Of a stretch of 18,559 nucleotides of DNA, positions 1 to 7,200 are shown in pieces (within the stretch, counting starts at the first letter, position 1; every line of letters starts with the position of its first letter). A model generated the notes under the pieces. It did no database searches and was not told the DNA's origin. It saw only the letters and a program-made list of their open reading frames with translations. Source of the DNA: Candidatus Fermentibacteraceae bacterium (GTDB lineage Bacteria > Fermentibacterota > Fermentibacteria > Fermentibacterales > JCC-6); assembly GCA_021162285.1 (NCBI GenBank), contig JAGGYZ010000304.1:1-18559 (forward strand). Direction: 5' to 3'. Both the position numbers and the translations under genes were made by a program.

Positions 1-459
1 GGCGGGTACTGGCTTCAGGGACAGTGTCCCATGGATTTTAACCTGGGTCTTGGTATAAAGAATCCAAACACCGGTAATTCAGGTCTTCCTAAAATTGAGA
101 TTACCCTTACCAGGCTTGACTACGATATTTTCATGGACACCATTGAAGGTTCCGAAGAGGACACTGTACAGGTGGCCGAGGGGTTGTTTACCGGAAAATT
201 CGGTATTGGGGATGATGGTCAGATTGCTGTTCTCGGGCTGGGTGTCGGGTTTGATGCCTTCCAGATATTTGAACTGCTGGGTGTAGATGGTGTAATTGAT
301 CTTGCCCTGGCCATTGGTGGTATTGACGGAGATATCAGAGATGAAGACCATCTGGGCAGGCTGCAGATGTTTATGGTTCCAACAATTGAAACACCTCTTG
401 GTGACATGACATGGCAGGAAGGTTTCTGGGTAGGGCTGGACTGGGTTGACGGTTCCTGA
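1..459 (+). CDS. C-terminal part of an unrecognised protein (5' truncated)
   Basis: The frame is open from base 1 to the TGA at 457-459. It probably continues a gene that begins outside the window. The first ATG inside is at 31, but it has no convincing ribosome binding site, so an internal start there is less likely. The visible product is acidic and rich in Gly, Asp, Ile and Leu, with runs of short hydrophobic segments such as VLGLGVGFDAFQIFELLG and no obvious membrane helix, Cys pair or catalytic motif. The composition could fit an exported or beta-rich protein. I do not recognise the family and assign no function. It is followed after 70 bases by tRNA-Cys, which has its own promoter, so the two are probably separate transcription units. 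Confidence 0.7.
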   Translation, partial: GGYWLQGQCPMDFNLGLGIKNPNTGNSGLPKIEITLTRLDYDIFMDTIEGSEEDTVQVAEGLFTGKFGIGDDGQIAVLGLGVGFDAFQIFELLGVDGVIDLALAIGGIDGDIRDEDHLGRLQMFMVPTIETPLGDMTWQEGFWVGLDWVDGS

Positions 460-475
460 AAGTCCGGTTAAACAC

Positions 476-504
476 TTGATTAAAAACTACCGATTTTGTA
501 TGAT
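476..504 (+). promoter_or_regulatory. Putative sigma70-type promoter of tRNA-Cys
   Basis: A -35 box TTGATT (476-481) and a -10 box TATGAT (499-504) are separated by exactly 17 bases. The -10 matches five of six consensus positions and the -35 four of six. The predicted start near 511 lies about 19 bases before the mature tRNA. Transcription from here would also run into the microprotein and polyferredoxin genes downstream. Confidence 0.55.
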
Positions 505-529
505 TGCGTCCCAATGAAACAAAAAGAAA

Positions 530-604
530 GGCGGCGTAGCCAAGTGGGAAGGCAGTGGACTGCAAATCCACCATTCACCAGTTCGAATCTGGTCGCCGCC
601 TCCA
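530..604 (+). tRNA. tRNA-Cys(GCA)
   Basis: A full cloverleaf can be folded. The acceptor stem GGCGGCG (530-536) pairs with CGCCGCC (594-600), followed by discriminator T and an encoded CCA at 602-604. The D arm is GCC/GGC. The anticodon stem GTGGA/TCCAC encloses the loop CTGCAAA with anticodon GCA. The T arm ACCAG-TTCGAAT-CTGGT is perfect. It is 75 nt including CCA. It sits directly upstream of a cluster of Cys-rich redox genes with no spacer after the CCA; cysteinyl-tRNA synthetase is also in this window. Confidence 0.97.
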
Positions 605-732
605 TACCTTTCAGGGTTTTCCTTCTAGTTACAGCAGTTCTGATGCTTGTCGCCGGTTATGTGTTCGGTAACCCGGCAGCAATTCTGTCCAAAGCAATAA
701 ATATCTGTCTGGAATGCATAGGAATAGGCTGA
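604..732 (+). CDS. CD1871A-family CxxC microprotein (start unresolved)
   Basis: The reading frame ending at the TGA 730-732 encodes one hydrophobic segment (VFLLVTAVLMLVAGYVFG) followed by KAINICLECIGIG at the C terminus. That ending is the hallmark of the CD1871A-type CxxC small membrane proteins, which are typically about 40-45 residues and found beside 4Fe-4S membrane proteins. Here it overlaps the start of just such a gene at 714, consistent with translational coupling. The start is a problem. The hydrophobic segment begins just after the CCA end of tRNA-Cys, and the only ordinary start codon between the tRNA and the conserved part is ATG 643, which would cut the helix in half and lacks a ribosome binding site. 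The coordinate given marks the full-length equivalent of the family, beginning at an ATA codon. The same frame is also open back through the tRNA to ATGs at 514 and 496. The function in the family is not established; a redox partner role is inference. Confidence 0.6.
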   Translation: MPFRVFLLVTAVLMLVAGYVFGNPAAILSKAINICLECIGIG

Positions 733-1595
733 CACGGCATTCCGTGTTGAGAAAAACCGTTCAGTTTGCCTCTCTGCTGGCAACGAACCTGCACCTTTCA
801 GGGTGGGTCAGCGGAAGTATCTTTACAGGAGCTTCCAAGGTCGCCATGATCCCGGGGCTTCACTGTTACAGTTGTCCTTCAAGTGTTCTGGCCTGTCCTG
901 TTGGCTCTCTTCAGTCCATACTTGCTGCTCCGGGTTTCTGGGGAATACTGGCTTCCGGAAGAGCTGATGCTTTGATAGTGTTCGCCGTTGTCGGTTTTAT
1001 CGCAACTGTCGGGCTTATCGCAGGAAGATTTGCCTGTGGGTGGTTGTGCCCGTTTGGTCTGCTGCAGGACCTGCTTTACAAGATACCGTTTCCCAGGATG
1101 TCGTTTAACGATTCCCTTCGACCGGCAAAGTATGTGATGCTTCTTCTGTTTGTTTTTGGTCTTCCTGCGTTTCTCCGGCCTGTCGCAGGAGGTACTGGAG
1201 ACCCGTGGTTCTGCAAGGCTGTGTGCCCTGCAGGAACATCTCTCGCCGGCTGGCCGCTTGTTTCCACTTCTGACGGAGCTTTTCAGATCGGATTTCTGTT
1301 CTGGTGGAAGTCTGCAGTTGCTTTTGTAATTCTTCTGTGGGCAGTTACAGTGGAGCGGCCGTTCTGTAAAGCTCTGTGCCCGCTTGGGGCGGCCTGGGGG
1401 GTTCTGGGAAAGGTATCTGTATTCCAGATGCATGTTTCAGATGCATGTATCAGCTGTGGCAAGTGCGGAGAAGTGTGCCCCATGGGGATAGAAATCTACA
1501 AGAATCCTGGAAGTGCCGAGTGCATCAGGTGCGGAAGATGTGAAAAGGTGTGTCCTGTTGATGCCATATCACATTCCATCAAGGCAAAGTCATGA
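714..1595 (+). CDS. NapH/RdxA/YccM-like membrane polyferredoxin (4Fe-4S)
   Basis: A 293-residue membrane iron-sulfur protein, probably moving electrons at the cytoplasmic membrane. The N-terminal part has the CYSCPSSVLACPVG pattern (C51, C54, C61). It is followed by membrane segments around residues 85-103, 138-160 and 190-212, and by CxxxCP pairs at C108/C112, C167/C171 and C218/C222 typical of the Fer4_5 family. The C terminus carries two classical 4Fe-4S ferredoxin motifs: C245-C248-C251-C255 and C270-C273-C276-C280, each ending in CP. The start codon lies inside the end of the CxxC microprotein gene, and the stop overlaps the ATG of the thioredoxin-like gene (ATGA), so the three look like one coupled operon. 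The donor and acceptor cannot be read from sequence. A NosR/NapH-type quinol-linked role, or supply of reductant to the thioredoxin partner, are both possible. Confidence 0.88.
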   Translation: MHRNRLTRHSVLRKTVQFASLLATNLHLSGWVSGSIFTGASKVAMIPGLHCYSCPSSVLACPVGSLQSILAAPGFWGILASGRADALIVFAVVGFIATVGLIAGRFACGWLCPFGLLQDLLYKIPFPRMSFNDSLRPAKYVMLLLFVFGLPAFLRPVAGGTGDPWFCKAVCPAGTSLAGWPLVSTSDGAFQIGFLFWWKSAVAFVILLWAVTVERPFCKALCPLGAAWGVLGKVSVFQMHVSDACISCGKCGEVCPMGIEIYKNPGSAECIRCGRCEKVCPVDAISHSIKAKS

Positions 1596-2380
1596 GCAGA
1601 CACCTGTGGATACCACTGGTTCTTGTTTTGATGATTCCGGTGTTGGTAGTTAACCTTTCACACCACACTGTGGCCGGCTCTCAGGTAAACGGCGTTCTTG
1701 TTACAGGAATCCAGTCGCTTGACAGTATCCTGGTTGAGGCATCGGGGAAACCTGTGCTTATCAATTTCTGGGCTACATGGTGTGGGCCGTGTGTTCGTGA
1801 GATACCACTTCTGGAGCAGCTTGCCATTGAGGCAGGTGATGATGCTGTTTTTATCGCCGTTGATCTGGGAGATCCTGACCTGGAGACACTGGAGTTGTTC
1901 AGAGAGAACAATCCTGTCGGTATAACTGTGGTGTGGCTCTCGACACAGGAGGCCGGTCTTGTTGCCCAGCGTTACGATCTTGCAGACGCGCTTCCAATGA
2001 CTTTGATTCTCGACGGACAGGGAGAAGAAACTGCCAGAGCCATCGGAGCCCGCAGTGCCCAGTGGTTTACTGCAGCTGTAAGCGGCGCCTCCGGCGGAGA
2101 GGTTGAACCTGTGGAAGAGGCTATTGATATTCACATCTATGTGGTTGGCCTGGCAGAGGACGAAACGGTAACAGCTCTTCTTGCGGAAGCGGCTTCCATT
2201 GCAGGCGACAGGGGTTTTGATTTTCTCGACCCTTCTGTCTATGAAGATTCAGTGGCCATGGCTGAGGCTTACCTGCCAACATCCGGGTGGCCCTACGCCC
2301 AGCTTTGCGTAGGCGGAGCATGCAACCGGCCGGTAGGCACTCCAGAAGAACTGAGAGCTGCCTTCGAGAGCATGAGATAG
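1592..2380 (+). CDS. TlpA-like thioredoxin with an additional C-terminal domain, membrane-anchored or exported
   Basis: A 262-residue thiol-disulfide protein. Residues 5-22 form a hydrophobic signal peptide or anchor, which places the rest outside the cytoplasm. Residues about 35-170 are a TlpA/ResA-type thioredoxin fold with the active site WCGPC (C64, C67) in the context NFWATWCGPCVREIP, and a cis-Pro segment ALPMTLI. About 90 further residues follow. They begin IDIHIYVVG and end with LCVGGACNRPVGTPEELR, a Cys-x4-Cys arrangement that resembles the C terminus of YyaL/DUF255 thioredoxin-domain proteins. The gene overlaps the polyferredoxin stop by four bases (ATGA), so it is translationally coupled. 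The context suggests thiol redox chemistry linked to the membrane iron-sulfur protein. Whether it reduces cytochrome apoproteins or another substrate is not visible. The family call for the first domain is firm; the second is tentative. Confidence 0.88.
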   Translation: MSRHLWIPLVLVLMIPVLVVNLSHHTVAGSQVNGVLVTGIQSLDSILVEASGKPVLINFWATWCGPCVREIPLLEQLAIEAGDDAVFIAVDLGDPDLETLELFRENNPVGITVVWLSTQEAGLVAQRYDLADALPMTLILDGQGEETARAIGARSAQWFTAAVSGASGGEVEPVEEAIDIHIYVVGLAEDETVTALLAEAASIAGDRGFDFLDPSVYEDSVAMAEAYLPTSGWPYAQLCVGGACNRPVGTPEELRAAFESMR

Positions 2381-3388
2381 TTGGGTTCTCCTGCCGTTTC
2401 AGTTGTGCTGCCTTTCAAAGATTCAGAGAGATTTCTTGAGCCTGCACTGGGTTCTCTGGTTTCACAGACGCTCACAGATTTTGAAGTGATCATGGTGGAT
2501 AATGGTTCTTCAGACAGTTCCCGAAAGATTGCACAGAATTTCTGCGAAAGTGATTTCAGATTCAAACTGTACCAGAGCGGAGGAGGGCTTGTAAAGGCTC
2601 TTAATTCCGGACTGGATTTTGCACAGGGCAGATGGGTGGCCAGATTTGACAGCGACGACCTGTGTCATCCGGACAGGCTGCGCAGTCAGCTTGCTGCTGC
2701 AGAGGAAAACGGTGAAAAAACAGTTGTTTCCTGCAGAGTAAGAAGTTTTCCTGATTCGGCAGTCAGTTCCGGTTACAGACACTACGAATCGTGGATAAAC
2801 AATCTGGAATCACCTGATGCTATAGAGCACAATCTGTTTGTTGAAAGCCCTGTTCCACATCCGTCTGCGTTCTACAGCAGGGAAGGTGTGATGGAGGCCG
2901 GAGGTTACAGCGACAACGGTCTTCCGGAAGACTACGAGCTCTGGCTGAGGTTGTGGAGCCGTGGCTTCAGGTTCATCAGAGTTCCGAAAACGCTTCTTGC
3001 CTGGCGGGAGAGGCCAGACAGGTTCAGCAGAGTCAGTTCAGCGTATTCACTTACATCTTTTTACAGGGCGAAAGCAAAGTATCTGGGGATGGTCCCATGC
3101 CTGCAGGGAAAGAGAGTCTTTGTGGCTGGTGCAGGGCAGACTGCAAGGAGGCTGGGTAAACACATTCAGAGAGAGGGTTTTGTAATTCAGGCGTTTCTCT
3201 CCCCTGTACCTGTTCCTGAAGAACGGATGCTTAGAGGGTGTCCTGTCGTTGATATTACCAGCTGGGAGAACACGGAAACACTGCCCATTGTTGTAGCCTC
3301 TCGAAAGCCCGGTGCCGCACAGGCTGTACAAAGCTATCTTGAGAGCCAGGGGCTTGTGAACTGGAAGAATTTTGTGCTCTGCTCGTGA
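2381..3388 (+). CDS. Family 2 glycosyltransferase with a C-terminal Rossmann-like domain
   Basis: The TTG start at 2381 follows the upstream TAG with no gap, and the GT2 fold begins almost at once (VSVVLPFKDSERFLEPALGSL). The nucleotide-binding residues VDNGSSD lie at 39-45 and the metal-binding D90-S-D-D follows, with the later GLPEDYELWLRLW segment being the usual ED motif of GT-A enzymes. It should transfer a sugar from an NDP donor to a cell-surface glycan or lipid. Residues about 245-335 form a second region beginning RVFVAGAGQTARRLGKHI (glycine loop at 250-256). It looks like a small nucleotide-binding Rossmann-type domain, as seen fused to some GT2 and PglD-type proteins. There is no membrane segment. 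It is likely cotranscribed with the redox genes upstream, although no functional link is evident. The acceptor and sugar cannot be inferred. Confidence 0.88.
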   Translation: MGSPAVSVVLPFKDSERFLEPALGSLVSQTLTDFEVIMVDNGSSDSSRKIAQNFCESDFRFKLYQSGGGLVKALNSGLDFAQGRWVARFDSDDLCHPDRLRSQLAAAEENGEKTVVSCRVRSFPDSAVSSGYRHYESWINNLESPDAIEHNLFVESPVPHPSAFYSREGVMEAGGYSDNGLPEDYELWLRLWSRGFRFIRVPKTLLAWRERPDRFSRVSSAYSLTSFYRAKAKYLGMVPCLQGKRVFVAGAGQTARRLGKHIQREGFVIQAFLSPVPVPEERMLRGCPVVDITSWENTETLPIVVASRKPGAAQAVQSYLESQGLVNWKNFVLCS

Positions 3389-3413
3389 CATTGGTTTCTG
3401 AATTATCTATTCT
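3385..3413 (+). promoter_or_regulatory. Putative promoter of the partner-switching operon
   Basis: GTGACA (3385-3390, five of six matches to a -35) and TATTCT (3408-3413, four of six to a -10) are separated by 17 bases. The -35 overlaps the TGA of the glycosyltransferase gene. The predicted start is near 3420, giving a leader of about 40 bases before the GTG at 3460. The 3' end of the -10 touches the inverted repeat annotated separately. Confidence 0.4.
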
Positions 3414-3438
3414 AGACAAGTACGGGAGTGTTTGTCTA
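3413..3438 (+). repeat. Inverted repeat TAGACAA/TTGTCTA in the leader of the STAS gene
   Basis: TAGACAA (3413-3419) and TTGTCTA (3432-3438) are perfect 7-base inverted repeats separated by 12 bases. They begin at the end of the putative -10 box and stop about 10 bases before the GGAGG ribosome binding site. This could be an operator, a 5' leader hairpin, or a weak terminator for the upstream operon, because AATCTTTT follows. The stem is AU-rich, so the terminator reading is the weakest. Confidence 0.45.
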
Positions 3439-3459
3439 ATCTTTTACCGGAGGTAGAGA

Positions 3460-3801
3460 GTGAAAATTAAAGAAGAGATCAAAGATGGAATCAAGGTTAT
3501 ACGCCTCAGTGGCAAGGTGATAAGCGGACCCGACCTGATGGATCTTAAAACTGTTTTCCAGACATCTATCAACAACGATATGGGTAATGTTCTGCTTGAC
3601 CTAGGGCATGTTGCCTGGATGGACAGTTCCGGTCTTGGAGTTCTTGTAAGCGGGCATACTTCACTGGCAAGAGAAGGCGGCAGAATGGCTATTCTGAACG
3701 CAACAAAGAAGATCAATGAACTCTTTATCATCACTAAACTCATAACAATATTCGAGACCTTTACCAGTGAGGATGAGGCTCTCGCAAGTCTTAAGGAATA
3801 G
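3460..3801 (+). CDS. STAS-domain anti-sigma factor antagonist (RsbV/SpoIIAA-like)
   Basis: A 113-residue single STAS domain, the usual length for the family. It starts at GTG 3460 with a GGAGG ribosome binding site at 3449-3453. The signature VLLDLGHVAWMDSSGLGVLV places the phosphorylatable serine in the DSSG motif at residues 55-58. In Rsb-type switches the kinase phosphorylates this serine and a PP2C-type phosphatase removes the phosphate. The unphosphorylated form binds the kinase and releases its sigma factor or other target. The gene is first in a three-gene operon with exactly those two partners: the kinase starts two bases after this stop, and the phosphatase follows it. No sigma factor gene is visible here, so the final output target is unknown. 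Confidence 0.92.
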   Translation: MKIKEEIKDGIKVIRLSGKVISGPDLMDLKTVFQTSINNDMGNVLLDLGHVAWMDSSGLGVLVSGHTSLAREGGRMAILNATKKINELFIITKLITIFETFTSEDEALASLKE

Positions 3802-3803
3802 TT

Positions 3804-4220
3804 TTGCTCAAGGGAATAGTTCTGAAAATCCCCAGTGATGGCTCTGTTGTAGAGTCGGTGCAGATCTTTGTGGAGAAAATCGGTATCACTTCCGGTGTAA
3901 GCGAGGAAGATGCAACCGGTCTTTCAATTGCCGTTATGGAAGTTGTTAAAAATGCAATGGAACACGGCAATGGAGGCGATCCAAAGAAGGTTGTTACCAT
4001 CTACATCGATGCTTTCCCCGGGAGGCTGCAGTTTTTGATAGATGATTGCGGAACCTGGCAGCCAGATGCTGATCTCGGCCATGAACCAGGCGAGGGTGAA
4101 GCGTTGATCAGCCGCCGCGGGAGGGGTGTCCTTATTGCACGAAATCTTGCCCGCTGGCTGGATTACGGGTTGAATCCGGAAGGAAAAACCAGAGCCACTC
4201 TGATCTGGCCTCTCAGCTGA
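3804..4220 (+). CDS. RsbW/SpoIIAB-like serine kinase, anti-sigma-type HATPase
   Basis: A 138-residue GHKL ATPase of the anti-sigma kinase type. It uses a TTG start at 3804, two bases after the STAS gene stop, with AAGGA just upstream inside that gene. The N box is EVVKNAMEHGN (E46, N50, H54), which is the Mg-ATP site. The G1-equivalent is DDCGTWQP, and the G2 box is RRGRGVLIARN near residues 104-114. The length and absence of transmembrane or dimerisation domains match RsbW rather than a two-component histidine kinase. Expected role: phosphorylate the adjacent STAS protein, and bind and hold a sigma factor or other partner. The DCGTW sequence lacks the second glycine of a classical D-x-G-x-G box. 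That is common among divergent members and probably tolerated, but activity is inferred. Confidence 0.9.
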   Translation: MLKGIVLKIPSDGSVVESVQIFVEKIGITSGVSEEDATGLSIAVMEVVKNAMEHGNGGDPKKVVTIYIDAFPGRLQFLIDDCGTWQPDADLGHEPGEGEALISRRGRGVLIARNLARWLDYGLNPEGKTRATLIWPLS

Positions 4221-4230
4221 CGGAGTACTG

Positions 4231-7200
4231 ATGGCCCATAGTTTTGAACTTCTCGTCTGGACAGACAGCAGTGTTCTTGCAGGCGGTGAAGACGCTGTAG
4301 TTGTTTCTGAAACCGGCAAACTTCGAGTACCGGCGTGGGCTGAAGGGATGAAGCTGACAGTCGGGGCTCAGGTTTCGAAGCTTGATGCTGCGCTTATGCT
4401 TCTGGGGACAGAACCTTCTGCCCTTGCCCGGTCAAGGTTTTTTTCTCTTCTCAGGCTGGGAGTTCCAGTTGGTGCACTGGTTGCCGGTGAGCCGTCTTTC
4501 TCCGAACCCGTTTTTGCCAAGCTGAAGGAGTGGGATCGGTGCTGGTCTTTTCAGAATCAGAACCATCTGGTTTCCATTGTTCACAATTCGGTTCAGGACT
4601 GGATATCGGGAATCAAAAGGGCCATGACCCTGTATCCTTCCGGGGAGGAACTGATTCGATCCTGGAACGGTGTGGCAGGTGAATCCGTAGACGGAGACAG
4701 CCTTATTGCAGCCTCATCGATAATCCGCAACAGAGGTTTTGTGTGCCTGTCCGGACCGCCTGGAGCCGGGAAAACAACCCTTGCCCGTCTGCTTCTGATG
4801 GAGGCCGCCGATGAAGGTCTTGTTCCCATAGAACTGATAGACAAAGATATAGACTCCAGTCTCGTTGAAATGAAACTGAGAGGGCCGGAAGACTGTGCTA
4901 TTCTTTTTGACATAGACTCGATCCGTCGTATGACCCTTATACATCCGCTCCATCTGTTTCACGCTGCATTCACCATTATTCTCAAATCAACAGATTCAAG
5001 GCGGAGGGTTGTTCTTACATCCTCGGATCCCAGAATATCCGGATTGTTCTCGCTGTTTGGTGATGCACATGTAGAGCTGCCTTCTCCGGAGACCAATCGG
5101 CAGTGGAGGGTGGAGCAGGGTCAGAAAGCTCTGGAGACTTTCCGGGGGCTTGATCTGCTTGCCAAGGCCGAACTGGTGTTGCTTTCTCTGTTTGAACCGA
5201 TAGTTTCAGAAACGGTTTTTAAAAGCAGTCTGCTTGAAATCTGGTCCAGACTTCATTTTCTTCTGAGAGAAACTTTTCCATCTTCCGAAAAACTCAATGA
5301 AATGTATCTTGACTCCAGAGCATACAGAGGGGATTCACCGTTCAGACGGCTGAAAATCAGTGGAGAAATACACCTCTGCAGCGGAGACACAATTGTTCTG
5401 GACGCGGTGGACAGAGGTATGACCGAACTTTCCGGAGCCGGCAGCCCGCTTGTAAGAGTTGTTATGGAGACTCTTCTTAACGGGGAAAATCTGGAGCAGA
5501 GAAGAGCCGGATACAATGTAGCCCACATGTACAGACACCTGTCTTCTTCCGAAAAATCAAGGTTATTATTTACTGCTTCACGAGAGACTCATGTGGAGGG
5601 ACTGAACGATTTTCTGGCAATGCTCCTGGCCGACAGGGAGGCCTTTGACAGAGCAGCTGAGGGGCTGTGCCGTTATATCCTTGAATCAGGATCTGTTGAA
5701 ACCAGAAGAGCCCTTGCCAGTTCCATGGGTGTTCCGTGGCTTAGAAAAGACCATTACTTCAGAGATCTTGTTGAAACCGCTTCCCGGGATGAAGACGATC
5801 GGGTCCGGGCCGGTCTTCTTCTCAGTATAGACTTGTGGGGTAATTCCGGTGACCCTGGCGGTATCATTGCAGATCTTCTTGAAGACCCTGCCCCTGCAGT
5901 GTTCAGAGTCGTTCTGTTCTACATCGGAAGAAAGTTTCCTCATGTATCGGAAAGAGAAATGAACATTGTTAATGCCGTTCTGGACAGAGGTGACAGCACA
6001 GAGCTGATGAATCTTGTGATAGGTCTGATGAACAGGCAGCTGGGAGAGTTTGAAGAGGAATCCTGTGATCTGCTCTGGCTCCTGATGCAGAGACTTCCCC
6101 GGGGTGGCCGCAGTCTTGTTGCCTCCAACATAGGTGCCCGTATCAGGTTTTTCGGCAGTACCATCAGAGATACGCTGTTTTCCAATATTCCTCCAGATGA
6201 CATCAGAACGGTTGCTCAGTGCATGCTGATGAATTACAAGGATCTTACGCAGCGGGAAAAGGCTTCTCTCTGGAAACTGATTTCCGATAACATGCCTCAG
6301 AGCAGTGAGATGGCTGCCATGGTTCTTCCATACATCAGAATTCTCGACGATTCAGAACAGAATGAACTGATCCGGATAGTTTTGTCTTCAGAGGGCTACG
6401 GAGCCAGAGAAGCTCTGTCACAGCTGCTTGCAGGAGGTAGAAGTGATGTTGCAGGGATTGCTCTCGATGTAACCGGTGTTCTTATGGAGACCGGAACTGT
6501 TGAAGAGAGGTCAAGGCTGCCGTGGTTTATTCTGTGGAACAGGGAGTCTGTTGCTGATCATGCCGACGAGCTGCTGAAAAGGCTATCCAGAGACAGCGAT
6601 CCTGCCGTAAGAAAAGCTGTTGCCATGGGAATCCATCGTCTTGGAATGACCGGTAAGTGGGATATCGCTCTGCTCAGTGATCTGGCTTCTGACGGAAAGA
6701 GATCTGTGAGAGCTGCGGCAGGAGAAGCGCTGGCAGAGTTTTCAAAACCGGGAGAAATACCTGAGAAAGTCAGAATACTGGCAGCAGACGGGGATCCTTT
6801 CGTTCGAACAGCAGTACTCCGCGGAATAAGCAATTCTCCATTCCTTAAAACGGACAACAGGGTTGAGTTCTACCTGAAAGCGCTTGATGACTCCGATCCG
6901 TCTGTAAGAGTTCAAACGGTAGACGCCATTGAAAAGCTGGACAGGCTTGGAAGTATTCCCGGTCTCGTAGAGAAGATAACCATACTGTTAAATGACAGGT
7001 CGGAGAGTGTAAGAAGTGCAGTTGTTCGACTGGTTACAAGCCATCCGTCTATTACAACTTCCAGAGAACTTCGCGAAAAGCTTCCCGATCTCTATCTTGG
7101 AAGGTACGCAAGGGGTGATTCGCTTGCGGAGGAATTGAGTACAGCCAGAAAGATACAGATGGGTCTTCTCCCCGCCGAGGCTCCCAGGTATGAAAACTAC

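Noticed and set aside
18..30. Dyad GGGACA-G-TGTCCC
   Set aside because: It lies inside an open coding frame at the window edge with no promoter nearby; a 13-base dyad can occur by chance and no function can be supported.
446..474. Alternative promoter TTGACG-17-TAAACA before tRNA-Cys
   Set aside because: The -10 matches only three consensus positions; the TTGATT/TATGAT pair nearby is better placed and stronger overall.
879..1433. A 184-residue open frame on the - strand inside the polyferredoxin gene
   Set aside because: It lies wholly opposite a gene with firm FeS motifs and has low-complexity, Lys/Arg/Ser-rich translation with no motif or ribosome binding site.
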